Shown here: in pieces, positions 46,201-51,127 of the stretch
Layout of the letters: the number at the start of each line of letters is the position of its first letter
How positions within the stretch are numbered: position 1 is the stretch's first letter
Source of the DNA: Pardosa pseudoannulata
Lineage: Eukaryota; Arthropoda; Arachnida; Araneae; Lycosidae
Direction: 5' to 3'
NCBI GenBank assembly: GCA_032207245.1
Contig: CM063499.1
Location: forward strand, 87,383,231 to 87,447,230
DNA: 64,000 nt
The notes under the pieces: model-generated
Seen by the model: only the letters and a program-made list of their open reading frames with translations
What the model was told of the DNA's origin: nothing
Databases searched by the model: none
Position numbers and translations under genes: made by a program

Positions 46201-47725
46201 TACTGAAATAGGGTGAACCTTAGCAAATTTGATGAAATTATTGGTGATATTTACTAAAAAACAAAGGTATTTCATTTGAACAACATTGTATGCCTTGCTA
46301 TTTGGGCGACTTTAATGGATGTAATTGTGCTATTGTAGTAGAATTGTATACATTTTCTTAATTAACCAAAACCACAGAGAAAGCAGGCTTTTACATTTAT
46401 GGACAATTAATCCCTTAACAGTTTACAAAGCCAACAGCTCCAAATTATTAAAAATTAGCCATAGTGAACCTTTAATGGTTCATTATATCTAATATTAAGT
46501 ATTATCCGCATTTAATATATAAAATATGGATTCCACAAGGATAGCTGGATACAAATATAATATAAATTAAAATATAGATACAGATTGTTTAGGCATGGCC
46601 AAATCAGTAGAAAATATCAGGCTACCATGTTCAGAGCTTTATCACCAAGTTGGTGGGAGCACCCTGTTCTTCAGTCAAGCTGAAGAGTTAGCTAAACTAA
46701 ACCAAAATAATTACAGCTCCTGATGATAAAATAAAGGGCTTGACTAAAGAACTGGGTTCCCCCCACCCGCCAACTTGGCGATAATGGTTTAAATATGGAG
46801 GCCTAACATTTTCTCCTGATCTTACTGTGTCCAAACAATCTGTATCTATATTATAATTTATATGATATTTGCATCTAACTCTCCTTGAGTTTACTCTTTT
46901 CTTATATATTAAAAGTTCACAATGCTTAAAAAGATGAGATATAACAAACCATTAATGGTTCACTATGGCTGATTTTTAATAATTTGAAGCTGTTGCATTT
47001 GTAAACTGTTAAGGGATTAATTGCTCATAAATATAAATGTACGGTTTGCGAATCATTTTCTTTAATTAAGTAAAAGTATATAATTCTATTACGATGGCGC
47101 ACTGTGCATTAATTAAAGTAGCCAGAAAACGCAAGAAATACAATGTTTGGATGGATTACCTTTGTGTTTTAGTAAATATCGCCAATATTTTCACCAAATT
47201 TGCTAAGGGAACCCAATTCTTAAGTAGTCTCCCCCCCCCCAAAAAAAAAACCCACTTTCGAGTATTTTATTCTCGGCTCTTTAAAATGAACCACCAATAA
47301 AACGAACTTGTGATTTTCCTTCCCAATGTCATTTAAATTCAGACGGATTCCTTAATATAAAACTTCGTAGATAATAATAATAATGATGATGACACTTAGA
47401 GGAGTCCGTACTTAGAGCTAAATCTTTGCTGACATTGAAAACAGTCATAATTTAAAAATGCCGGAGCAGTTTTAATAAGACAAATATATATTAAACTGTT
47501 TTGTTTTAAAGAATTACGTAACGTGACAGAACGGGATGAAAATAGAATTTAAAAAATAATTTACCACGTATTACATGATAAAAACCTATAGTTAATTAAA
47601 AACCGAAATAGATTTACCATTTTTGACTTCGGTATAAAAATGGTTTCATTAAAGGACGGTATCTCTAAACCCTCTTCACTTACATCATTCTTAGAGCCCG
47701 GCAACACTCCTGAATTATTCGACAT
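11035..47725 (-). CDS. CDK10/CDK11-like predicted pseudokinase, 14 exons, 366 aa
   Basis: Exons (high to low): 47618-47725, 43105-43177, 42659-42733, 37633-37735, 31903-31987, 27763-27830, 27612-27664, 24368-24431, 21971-22030, 18748-18871, 17163-17230, 15222-15311, 12470-12522, 11035-11111. Every intron is GT..AG, every phase matches, and the total of 1101 bp gives 366 codons plus TGA. The product resembles CDK10 and CDK11: [10 protein letters not shown] before the glycine loop, ALKKF (Lys75), GIPSAILRE in place of PISSLRE/PITSLRE (Glu94), MTP with T-loop Thr203, YRAPELL (211-217), [20 protein letters not shown] and QPYNNLR. Key residues are changed: GxGxxG is SEGTFG (53-58), HRD is HRN (170-172), the catalytic Lys is Cys174, and DFG is GFK (190-192). 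CDK10/11 normally pair with cyclins in the nucleus; here phosphotransfer is unlikely and a scaffold or cyclin-binding role is inference. The length equals that of CDK10. It is probably a diverged paralogue rather than the canonical CDK10. The last exon may instead splice onward at GTATGT (see findings). Confidence 0.9.
11101..11475 (-). repeat. 128-bp tandem repeat, about 2.9 units, overlapping a splice acceptor
   Basis: The motif tttagaagctaaggaaaa recurs at 128-bp spacing (acceptor edges at 11111, 11239 and 11367). Units are nearly identical. Each carries a minus-strand CTTAG/CTTCTAAA acceptor, so intron 13 contains two extra copies of the exon 14 acceptor. Confidence 0.9.
12470..12522 (-). 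CDS. Kinase-like gene exon 13
   Basis: Residues 324-342. [13 protein letters not shown] corresponds to the end of the kinase domain in CDK10 (RATAGDCLESSYF). Acceptor TTTTTAG, donor GTATGT. Confidence 0.9.
12663..13689 (+). mobile_element. Solo LTR, gypsy-like, 1027 bp
   Basis: Starts TGTAACG, ends CGTTACA, with a 4-bp duplication ccag (12659-12662, 13690-13693). AATAAA lies near 13618 upstream of the 3' end. Contains three about 96-bp tandem units (13063-13330) with the phrase GGAGGTCGCCTTGACCTGTC. No internal coding region, so it arose by LTR-LTR recombination. Confidence 0.85.
13063..13335 (+). repeat. About 96-bp tandem repeat, 3 units, in the LTR
   Basis: Repeats of CTAACTCGGAGGTCGCC, CTCTCTACTGGAGAG (itself an inverted repeat) and ATCCCACCTTGGGAT, at roughly 13079, 13175 and 13271. 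Confidence 0.88.
14140..14170. repeat. Poly(A) tract
   Basis: Long A run on the plus strand; possibly the tail of an unrecognised retroposon. Confidence 0.7.
14280..14345 (-). pseudogene. tRNA-like fragment
   Basis: The minus strand contains GAGGTTCAAACCCTGTC, a box B/T-arm match. The 5' half does not form a D-arm or pairing acceptor stem. Likely a SINE head or tRNA relic, not a functional tRNA. Confidence 0.3.
15222..15311 (-). CDS. Kinase-like gene exon 12
   Basis: Residues 294-324. [15 protein letters not shown] matches CDK11 PYNNLRKRFGALLS, followed by a helix ending YYPRA(R), equivalent to the conserved P-x-R-R of the C-lobe. Acceptor GATAG, donor GTAAAT. Confidence 0.92.
15477..16592. 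mobile_element. MITE family CAGGCTTGCAAC, copy A (with nested retrocopy)
   Basis: Ends CAGGCTTGCAACTGCTGA and, inverted, CAGGCTTGCAATTCC. Flanked by 6-bp repeats tattat. The subterminal region has many AGTGACTAAA units. About 400 bp longer than the sister copies because of an insertion at about 15600-16003. Confidence 0.88.
15600..16003 (-). pseudogene. Candidate processed retrocopy of an unknown mRNA
   Basis: Absent from the other copies of the surrounding MITE. On the minus strand it runs through a 74-codon frame ([20 protein letters not shown] and so on), then an AATAAA and, about 10 bases later, a 12-A run at about 15641-15655. This is the form of a reverse-transcribed poly(A) transcript. 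The parent gene is not recognised, and the frame ends at a stop before more coding-like text. Confidence 0.5.
16593..16985 (-). repeat. Dispersed repeat shared with 63597-64000
   Basis: The minus strand matches the last 400 bp of the window over shared landmarks: TGCCATCTATTGTTCTT, AAGAAAGATATTTGTA, TTTTTAACAGCAGATAA and AAGAAAATTTAAAG. Contains a 60-codon frame that is not conserved in the other copy. Class unknown. Confidence 0.7.
17163..17230 (-). CDS. Kinase-like gene exon 11
   Basis: Residues 272-294. [19 protein letters not shown] follows IWP as in CDK10 (GFSKLPLV). It ends in EQP, leading to PYNNL. Acceptor TTTAG, donor GTAAGTTT, phase 2 out. Confidence 0.9.
17298..17640. mobile_element. 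'AAGGACTTTTTAAGG' MITE, copy B (3'-truncated)
   Basis: Begins GGGTTCCCACTCTTT and matches copies A and C for about 340 bp, then stops at a TC/AC/AT microsatellite. Confidence 0.75.
17639..17697. repeat. Compound (TC)(AC)(AT) microsatellite
   Basis: Three dinucleotide tracts in series, at the junction of a truncated MITE and a truncated Helitron. Confidence 0.95.
17697..18226 (+). mobile_element. Helitron relative, 5'-truncated
   Basis: Matches the inverted sequence of the 9562-10699 element, including GCATTATGACGTCATTCC and CATACGTTTTATC. It ends in a decayed hairpin (CCCATTATATGACGGG) and TTAG. Confidence 0.75.
18748..18871 (-). CDS. Kinase-like gene exon 10, C-lobe
   Basis: Residues 230-271, the longest exon. 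[20 protein letters not shown] and [10 protein letters not shown] are near-diagnostic for CDKs and closest to CDK11 (VGCIFGELL, LGTPSEKIWPG). Acceptor ATTACAG, donor GTAAGT. Confidence 0.95.
19086..19404. mobile_element. CAGGCTTGCAAC MITE, copy B (truncated)
   Basis: Starts CAGGCCTGCAACTGCTGAGG and matches copies A, C and D until GATGTTTTGAAATAT, where unrelated sequence starts. Confidence 0.8.
19409..19625 (+). mobile_element. Possible LTR fragment
   Basis: Contains TGACGTCAATCATGACGTCG, a TTTTAAAAGG TATA-like site, and AATAAA about 120 bp downstream. This order is that of a U3-R-U5. The boundaries and duplication are not clear. Confidence 0.35.
19637..19732. repeat. Compound (CTCC/TC)(AC)(AT) microsatellite
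   Basis: Simple repeats. The open frames across it on both strands are artefacts. Confidence 0.95.
19898..20820. mobile_element. CAGGCTTGCAAC MITE, copy C (with nested SINE)
   Basis: Ends CAGGCTTGCAACTG and TTGCAAGCCTG, flanked by ataata on both sides. AGTGACTAAA subterminal repeats. The SINE at 20428-20606 is nested. Confidence 0.9.
20428..20606 (-). mobile_element. CCAAA-tail SINE, copy 5
   Basis: Inserted in MITE copy C with duplication aaaaataagatta (near 20415-20427 and 20610-20622). Box A and box B present. Confidence 0.9.
21074..21793 (-). mobile_element. piggyBac-type element CCCCTTAA(C/T)G, copy 1
   Basis: TTAA on both sides (21070-21073, 21794-21797). Inverted ends CCCCTTAACGTGCAC and CCACTTAATGCAT. 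The minus strand keeps a short N-terminal peptide [16 protein letters not shown] then a stop. Sister copy at 30797-31716. Confidence 0.82.
21971..22030 (-). CDS. Kinase-like gene exon 9, APE motif
   Basis: Residues 210-230. [19 protein letters not shown](W) carries the APE motif and the conserved F-helix Asp228. The acceptor is AATCTAG; the competing TTACAG four bases further in would remove YR and break the frame. Donor GTAAGC. Confidence 0.93.
22296..22424 (+). mobile_element. CCAAA-tail SINE, copy 6, 5'-truncated, 31-bp duplication
   Basis: Sense orientation on the plus strand. Starts inside box B (ATCCCACTATGGC) and ends in five CCAAA-type units. The 31 bp at 22265-22295 are repeated at 22425-22455. 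Confidence 0.9.
22463..23244 (-). mobile_element. hAT element relic with hATC domain, copy 1
   Basis: 8-bp duplication atagatag at 22455-22462 and 23245-23252. The minus strand encodes [20 protein letters not shown] then KASKLVFLL, the C-terminal dimerisation domain of hAT transposases. The DDE part is gone. A sister copy is at 43237-44034. Confidence 0.85.
23440..24325 (+). mobile_element. Tc1-like element, internally truncated
   Basis: Inverted ends CACTCAAGAGCCAAA and CATTCAAGAGCCAAA with TA on both sides. About 890 bp, shorter than an autonomous Tc1. The 3' end is 42 bp from exon 8 of the kinase-like gene. Confidence 0.92.
23488..24293 (+). pseudogene. Tc1-like transposase pseudogene
   Basis: The frame starts [18 protein letters not shown] (helix-turn-helix part). 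It includes [12 protein letters not shown] (first Asp). It then shifts frame near 23850-23860 to [20 protein letters not shown] (second Asp). After the stop at 24075-24077 another frame has [16 protein letters not shown] (the Glu). This is the DD34E catalytic set of Tc1. Two frame breaks make it inactive. Confidence 0.9.
24368..24431 (-). CDS. Kinase-like gene exon 8, DFG site and T-loop
   Basis: Residues 189-210. GGFKDSRFF aligns with GDFGLAR, so DFG is GFK (190-192). The T-loop keeps MTP as in CDK10, with Thr203 at the usual activating position. Acceptor TTGCAG, donor GTAAGTA. A Tc1-like element ends 42 bp into the following intron. Confidence 0.92.
24652..24680. repeat. (AT)n microsatellite
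   Basis: Pure AT dinucleotides in intron 7. Confidence 0.9.
25200..25882. mobile_element. hAT non-autonomous element, CAGGGGTGGCCAA ends
   Basis: Ends CAGGGGTGGCCAA and TTGGCCACCCCTG. 8-bp duplication gtatata(a/g) at 25192-25199 and 25883-25890. 683 bp, no coding frame. The ends match the widespread Charlie-like hAT type. Confidence 0.9.
26258..26680 (+). mobile_element. Second tRNA-derived SINE type, interrupted
   Basis: A box-B-like GCAGTTCGATCATTGG lies about 45 bp from the start. A GC-richer body (CGGTGGGCAAATTGAGG, CACATGGGCTGTAGCAC) continues after the nested SINE. No duplication was resolved. The family name is unknown. Confidence 0.55.
26484..26617 (-). mobile_element. CCAAA-tail SINE, copy 7 (nested)
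   Basis: 11-bp duplication ctcgtaaatgg at 26473-26483 and 26618-26628. The head is truncated before box A. Confidence 0.88.
27164..27325 (-). mobile_element. CCAAA-tail SINE, copy 8
   Basis: 14-bp duplication ataagggttaggag at 27150-27163 and 27326-27339. Near full length, in intron 7. Confidence 0.92.
27612..27664 (-). CDS. Kinase-like gene exon 7, degenerate catalytic loop
   Basis: Residues 171-189, too short for an ORF scan. It reads (R)NICSKNILF then GVLKI(G), aligned to HRDLKxxNLL and GxLKVGDFG. The HRD Asp is Asn172 and the loop Lys is Cys174; the metal-binding Asn177 remains. Acceptor ATCTAG, donor GTATGG. Both phases fit exons 6 and 8 exactly, which makes this the right exon rather than a chance match. 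Confidence 0.9.
27763..27830 (-). CDS. Kinase-like gene exon 6, E-helix to HR
   Basis: Residues 149-171. [16 protein letters not shown] is a standard E-helix. The exon ends inside the Arg codon of the HRD motif (phase 2). Acceptor TTTTCCAG, donor GTATTC. Confidence 0.93.
28059..29147 (+). mobile_element. Tigger/pogo element, split by a SINE
   Basis: TA flanks. Ends CAGTGACACTTCTTTGAG and, inverted, CAGTGAAACCTCTCTGAG. The plus strand encodes [20 protein letters not shown] then [12 protein letters not shown], the N-terminal CENP-B/psq-type helix-turn-helix. It is cut at the SINE, and no DDE domain follows. Confidence 0.9.
28631..28810 (-). mobile_element. CCAAA-tail SINE, copy 9
   Basis: 12-bp duplication aagtcattaaag at 28619-28630 and 28811-28822. 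It interrupts the Tigger helix-turn-helix frame, so it is younger than that element. Confidence 0.93.
29805..30597 (+). mobile_element. hAT element relic with hATC fragment, CAGGGCTTCGAACC ends
   Basis: Perfect 8-bp duplication gtttatat (29797-29804, 30598-30605). Inverted ends CAGGGCTTCGAACC. A plus frame from about 30035 reads [20 protein letters not shown] then [13 protein letters not shown] to a stop, an hATC dimerisation domain. Subterminal AAAACCGGAACTGAACCG repeats. Internally deleted. Confidence 0.92.
30797..31716 (+). mobile_element. piggyBac-type element CCCCTTAATG, copy 2
   Basis: Ends CCCCTTAATGCACA and CCCCTTAATGTGCACA (inverted). TTAA on the left, TAAA on the right. The plus strand keeps [18 protein letters not shown] then a stop (about 31394). 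Poly(A) and poly(T) runs sit inside. Flanked by a direct repeat of about 65 bp. Confidence 0.85.
31903..31987 (-). CDS. Kinase-like gene exon 5, hinge
   Basis: Residues 120-148. [16 protein letters not shown] matches the hinge and D-helix of CDK10 (GYCEQDL) and CDK11 (NYVEHDLK). Acceptor TTTTCAG, donor GTATGA, ends phase 0. Confidence 0.92.
32576..33037 (-). mobile_element. Solo LTR, gypsy-like, 462 bp
   Basis: On the minus strand it begins TGTTACGAATTTCGC and ends TTGGTAACA. A TATA-type GATATAAATACC lies near 32810-32821 and AATAAA near 32650. The flanking duplication is degenerate. Several GGCGA/TCGCC short repeats occur in the U3. Confidence 0.75.
33038..34637. other. AT-rich intron sequence, nothing recognised
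   Basis: Intron 4 sequence with T- and A-runs and chance frames. No repeat ends or exons seen. Confidence 0.6.
34638..35356. mobile_element. CAGGCTTGCAAC MITE, copy D
   Basis: Starts CAGGCCTGCAACTGCTGAGG and ends TTGCAAGCCTG. Flanks ggaata and gggata are nearly the same 6 bp. 719 bp, uninterrupted. Confidence 0.88.
35697..35911. mobile_element. piggyBac-type MITE, CCCTTTGCAC family, copy 2
   Basis: TTAA flanks (35693-35696, 35912-35915). Long palindromic arms with CTCAAGTTTGAAGACAAATT, as in 7624-7834. Confidence 0.88.
35989..37458. mobile_element. 'AAGGACTTTTTAAGG' MITE, copy C (with nested Tigger)
   Basis: Starts GGGTTCCCACTCTTTTTCC and ends GTGGGGACCCTG, with terminal AAGGACTTTT repeats. 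The Tigger element at 36337-37207 is nested. Confidence 0.82.
36337..37207. mobile_element. Tigger/pogo non-autonomous element
   Basis: TA flanks. Inverted ends CAGTCAAACCTGTCTATC. The subterminal motif CCTGTCTATCTCGAA is repeated on both sides. The interior has G- and A-runs and no intact transposase. Confidence 0.9.
37633..37735 (-). CDS. Kinase-like gene exon 4, C-helix
   Basis: Residues 86-120. It encodes [13 protein letters not shown], the equivalent of the PISSLRE/PITSLRE helix that binds cyclin in the family. Glu94 of the Lys-Glu pair is kept. Acceptor TTAAG has a poor pyrimidine tract; donor GTAAGC. Confidence 0.92.
37750..39540. other. AT-rich intron sequence, nothing recognised
   Basis: Part of intron 3. 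Only homopolymer runs and chance frames. Confidence 0.6.
39548..39647. repeat. 100-bp inverted repeat with CGTATAGTCTGCAG ends
   Basis: CACGTATAGTCTGCAG and CTGCAGACTATACGTG enclose 65 bp. A third copy of the latter lies at 42575-42592. Confidence 0.75.
39699..40084 (-). pseudogene. Tigger-like transposase N-terminal relic
   Basis: The minus strand reads [13 protein letters not shown], then after a frame change [20 protein letters not shown], then [18 protein letters not shown]. This is the helix-turn-helix plus CENP-B region of pogo/Tigger relatives. TA plus CAGTAGAGTGCCG marks the left end and AACAGAGTG a likely right end. Frameshifted, without a DDE domain. Confidence 0.7.
40344..41540 (-). 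mobile_element. piggyBac element with TTAA duplication, internally deleted
   Basis: TTAA at 40340-40343 and 41541-41544. Inverted ends CCCTCTGACTGCTCA and CCCTCTGCCTGCTCA. Near the right end CGCGGGATGAGCA occurs twice. Carries the two ends of a transposase gene on the minus strand. Confidence 0.93.
40656..41275 (-). pseudogene. piggyBac transposase pseudogene (N and C ends only)
   Basis: The N-terminal start [20 protein letters not shown] (ATG near 41273) is followed by breaks. After 41018 the frame gives the C-terminal cysteine-rich domain: [25 protein letters not shown] and CFKPYH, with the Cys/His pairs of piggyBac transposases. The catalytic DDD core is missing. Confidence 0.9.
42659..42733 (-). 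CDS. Kinase-like gene exon 3, beta-3 lysine
   Basis: Residues 61-86. It encodes [16 protein letters not shown], equivalent to the CDK10/11 block with VALKK. Lys75, the ATP-anchoring VAIK lysine, is retained. Acceptor TTTAG, donor GTAAGT, phase 1 in and out. Confidence 0.92.
43105..43177 (-). CDS. Kinase-like gene exon 2, glycine-rich loop
   Basis: Residues 37-61. It contains [11 protein letters not shown], which matches the conserved CRSV-x2-F lead-in of CDK10/11, then SEGTFG, where the first glycine of GxGxxG is Ser. Acceptor CTAG, donor GTAAGTT, ends phase 1. A hAT element begins 59 bp upstream. Confidence 0.9.
43199..43232. repeat. (AT)n microsatellite
   Basis: Pure AT tract between exon 2 and the hAT element at 43237. 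Confidence 0.9.
43237..44034 (-). mobile_element. hAT element relic, copy 2
   Basis: Ends CAGGGTTGTGG and CAGGGTTGGCATG (inverted). Perfect 8-bp duplication atattaac at 43229-43236 and 44035-44042. About 80-90% like 22463-23244, with the hATC frame now broken. Confidence 0.9.
44272..45058 (-). mobile_element. Tigger/pogo element relic
   Basis: TA flanks. Inverted ends CAGTGGACT(G/C)(T/C)GCTTAATGTG. The minus strand has a helix-turn-helix fragment with [17 protein letters not shown] (44454-44639) and nothing of the DDE domain. Confidence 0.88.
45453..45805 (+). mobile_element. Third tRNA-derived SINE type
   Basis: The head has box A GGTAGCTCAGTAGG and box B GGTTGCGGGTTCAGGGC. A GC-richer body of about 280 bp and an A-rich 3' end (45805) follow. 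Flanked by tttttttc-like repeats. The spacing suits tRNA-derived Pol III elements. It is not a functional tRNA, because no acceptor stem closes. Confidence 0.75.
46131..47288. repeat. Giant imperfect palindrome in intron 1
   Basis: Two arms of about 555 bp (46131-46684 and 46738-47288), inverted, roughly 80-85% alike by eye, with a spacer of about 54 bp. Landmarks are AAAGAGCC, CTTAGCAAATTTG, GATATTTACTAAAA, AATTAATCCCTTAACAG, GATACAGATTGTTT and TTCAGTCAAG with their complements. Probably a foldback element. It would be transcribed with the gene. Confidence 0.88.
47222..47250. repeat. C-run and A-run
   Basis: Homopolymers inside the right arm, absent from the left arm. Confidence 0.85.
47618..47725 (-). 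CDS. Kinase-like gene exon 1 (start codon)
   Basis: The ATG is at 47723-47725. It encodes residues 1-36, a short acidic and polar N-terminal extension beginning [10 protein letters not shown] with no signal peptide. The donor GTAAATC follows at 47617, phase 0. The start was chosen because it is the first ATG of the frame and an in-frame TGA (47726-47728) directly precedes it. Confidence 0.8.
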
Positions 47726-48350
47726 TATTCAGTAGTTGACAGCAGTCAGCAAGAAAATTAACAATAACGATAAACAAACGCCTCAAACTCAGTATATTGT
47801 ATAATTTTAACAATTTTGAAATATGTCACGAAATCGGAATGAATCTTAATAGTATTCATTCACTTGCAAAACATCTGCTGAAAAGTAACCATGGACTCTG
47901 TAAATTGCAACTATGACAAAAGCCGCGTTTCGCTTAATTAGCTAAATTTTATTGAAATTTTTGCCAATATGTCACTAAGATAAACTTGTTTCCGAGTACA
48001 CAATTTACATTTTAACTATATCTTCATTTGACACTAATGAAGGTTTTTATTAATATCTTATCCAATTTACTCTAACTAAACTGGAAGAACGATTAAGCAT
48101 AACTTATTTTGAATATATTTTACAAAATGTAGCGAAATATTTATTTATTAAAGGAAAAGTTTATATACTTATTGAGAACTAATAAATTACCCAAAAAGTT
48201 TATGTCCATGGAATCCCGCACTTATATGAAATCAATCTAGAGACATAAAACAACAGACATTCCGTCGGTGTCTACGATAAATGCACCAAAAATGTCAGTG
48301 TTTTTCTTTTTCACTAAGCTGGAAAAGTTAGTGATTCATCTTGATGTATA

Positions 48351-48721
48351 CCCAGCTAGCACGGAAATGTTGGATTTTCGTTGGCTATAAGTTGGCTGTT
48401 GGTCTTTTGTTGGGTAAACGTTGAAAAGGGGAAATGAAGTGATGGTAATTAGTTGGCAAAATGTTTGGTTGGCCATCGGTAATTCTGAAACGTTGGCCAA
48501 CCGTTGGGCCAACGTAAGAGATTTTCTGTTTACGCCTCTTGCACAAATATCGGCATACCATTGGCTAAGAAATATAAAAGTAACCGCCTATATCTACGAG
48601 CATGTGCAGAAGCTCCGCCAAAAGAGAAAGTTGTGTATCAACCGCCATCTTTAGGGTTAACGCGCCATCGCTGCAGGATTTCAAATTTGCAAGGTAAGTT
48701 CTCTTGATATTTTTGTGTTCT

Positions 48722-48773
<52 letters not shown>

Positions 48774-49920
48774 CTCATTATTATTAATTTATTCCTGAAG
48801 AAAACGATGTTTGGCTATCTGAACTGTAGTTTCTCTTTTGTGTTTTTAATAGTAACATACCATTTACAAAAGTATATACACGGTGTTTTGGTACATTTTA
48901 GTCTTTAATACCTTTTAATACACTTCTTTAGTACAGATTTAAGAAAATAGCAAATTTTAAGTCAATTTAAGATAGGTGACATAATTTTTTTTAAAGCATG
49001 CTGATTTAAATTATCGTTAGGTTACTTTTTTGTGTTTTTTTCCTAATAATAATAATAAAGTTGTATAATGATATGTAAATATTATGGATTTCACTTTATC
49101 ATAGTTATGAAACTTGTTTACTTTATAACTTAATTTTATTTATTAGATGTAATTATGTTTGCCTTTACTTTTTTACATATTCAAATCATCTTTGAATCAT
49201 TTTAAAAAGGTAAAAGGATAAAAGGAAATGTTTGTGGTAACATTAAAACATTTTATAATATATACTTTTTGAGTTACTTATTTGTGTTTCAGATGCCATG
49301 AAATTGTGAATCCAGAGAAAATGTAGAGAACTTTGGTAGATGGATATGGTGGCCGAATTTAAATTTAAAAAAAATTGTAAATAAAAGAAAAATAACTAAA
49401 ATATGTATATTTTTTTTGTTTAACCTCTGTTGTGTTGTGCTTTTCTTCAATTATCTATTTTTAGCTCTCAGAAGGGAAATTTTCGTTTTTCTTATTTACG
49501 AAACAGTTTGTATCATTAAAAAAATTAATACAGATTTCAAAGGAATAAATGGATTGCCGCAGAGTAAGTATTATATGAAATGTGTGGTGTGGACTAAAAT
49601 AAACTATGTCATTCTTTTTATATCTATTTTCTATTTTTCAACTATTGCAAAATTTAAAAATGACTTATGTTATAAAAACATCAGCTTATTTCAAAGTAAT
49701 AGCACATGCCCATTCTATATTATACACTATAGCAAAATAATAAACAGAAATATAAACGTTGGTATTCCGTTGGCCCATCGTAGTATTACGTTGGCCCACC
49801 GTAGTATTGCGTTGGCAATATGTAAACAAACCACCATTAGCCAACCATTAACCAACCGTTGGCCAACGGTTGGCCAACGTGTCATATCAACGTTGGCCCA
49901 ACGTAACGTTGCTAGCTGGG
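48351..49920. mobile_element. 1.57-kb element with CCCAGCTAGCA ends and TTGGCCAACG arrays
   Basis: Inverted ends CCCAGCTAGCA. Both subterminal zones are packed with CGTTGGCC / GGCCAACG palindromes (48485-48515; 49758-49905). The interior is AT-rich with an AT microsatellite at 48725-48771. Frames at 48421-48654 and 49416-49943 match nothing. Superfamily unknown and no clear duplication. Confidence 0.8.
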
Positions 49921-50170
49921 AAAGAGCCAGTACAGCCATCTAGTAGTCCTCCTAATGACACCATGACTCACCTTTAAAAAAAAAAACGATTTTCGACAAT
50001 GTGCTATTATTTATGATTTTGCCATTAAGATCCACATTTTATGATTTTTCGATCCTCACCCATAAAGTTCATTTTATGGCAGAAACATTAACTGGAATCG
50101 CGACAAATATCTTTATTTTTTTATAAAGCTTCACTTTACAGTAATATGTTTACATATGTCATCACGAAAC

Positions 50171-50266
<96 letters not shown>

Positions 50267-51127
50267 CATATATATATCCCATGATGTTTATAATGACAGC
50301 CAATTATTTACGAGGACAGACTGTAATATTCAGAGTTGTTTAAATTTCCTCTCTTTTGCTCTGCGCAATCCATAGTAACATAAATTTAGTATGTTCCTCA
50401 ACATATATTCGGCAGAAATGACTCGGACAGTAATAGGTTAGTTAGAAAGGATGCGGCTTAAAATGCAGAGACGTAGATAATCTTTAAACACAGTTTGTTC
50501 CGTAAAATTTGCAAGAGCATGTTCCTTACTATTACTTTGTTAATGTATTTTAGCCAAAATGAAGAAGACAATTCAAAATTATTTCTTAAAATAATCCTGT
50601 ACTTATCCCATAATGTTTAGGAAAAGATTTTAAGTAGTAAATAGAGACATCTTTTTTCGTTAGGTGGCAGCAACGGACGGATGTGTAGAATATTGTACCA
50701 ATAATTTTTAGTTTAACCACCAGATGGCAACACTAAAACCTAGTCATCCAGAAATATACATTACTTCAAGGTCAAAACTTGAAAATAAACATTAAGAAAT
50801 CAACACATATTCTAAGTACTTTTATACAAAAATACGTATTCTTCGATCTGCAATAATCAGAATTTTATTTTAGCTTACAGTAAGCATTAATAGATAAACT
50901 AGTATATATGGAAATAAATATCTATGATTACTCAAAAACTTTTTTTTTTTAAATGCTATTTTTAAATAACAAGCAACTTATATTCAGACAACTTATTTTA
51001 TTGTCCTGCTTCTTAATTACGAGGACCCACTTTGTGTTATCCTAGTATCGCCTGATTCCCTTCCAGTTTCAAGTTTACTTTAAAATACCTTAACTTTAAA
51101 GTGTGATGGCATCGATTTAACTTTTAA
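49921..51127. other. AT-rich sequence, nothing recognised except a microsatellite
   Basis: Apart from the repeat at 50178-50278 there are only short motifs such as CACCAGATGGCAAC. No exon found. Confidence 0.55.
50178..50278. repeat. (AC)n(AT)n microsatellite
   Basis: About 20 AC units followed by about 25 AT units. Confidence 0.97.

Noticed and set aside
49416..49943. 175-codon plus-strand frame, the longest in the window
   Set aside because: Low-complexity AT-rich text that ends in the TTGGCC repeats of the element. No domain and no conservation visible.
50146..50343. 65-codon frame
   Set aside because: AC/AT microsatellite translation.
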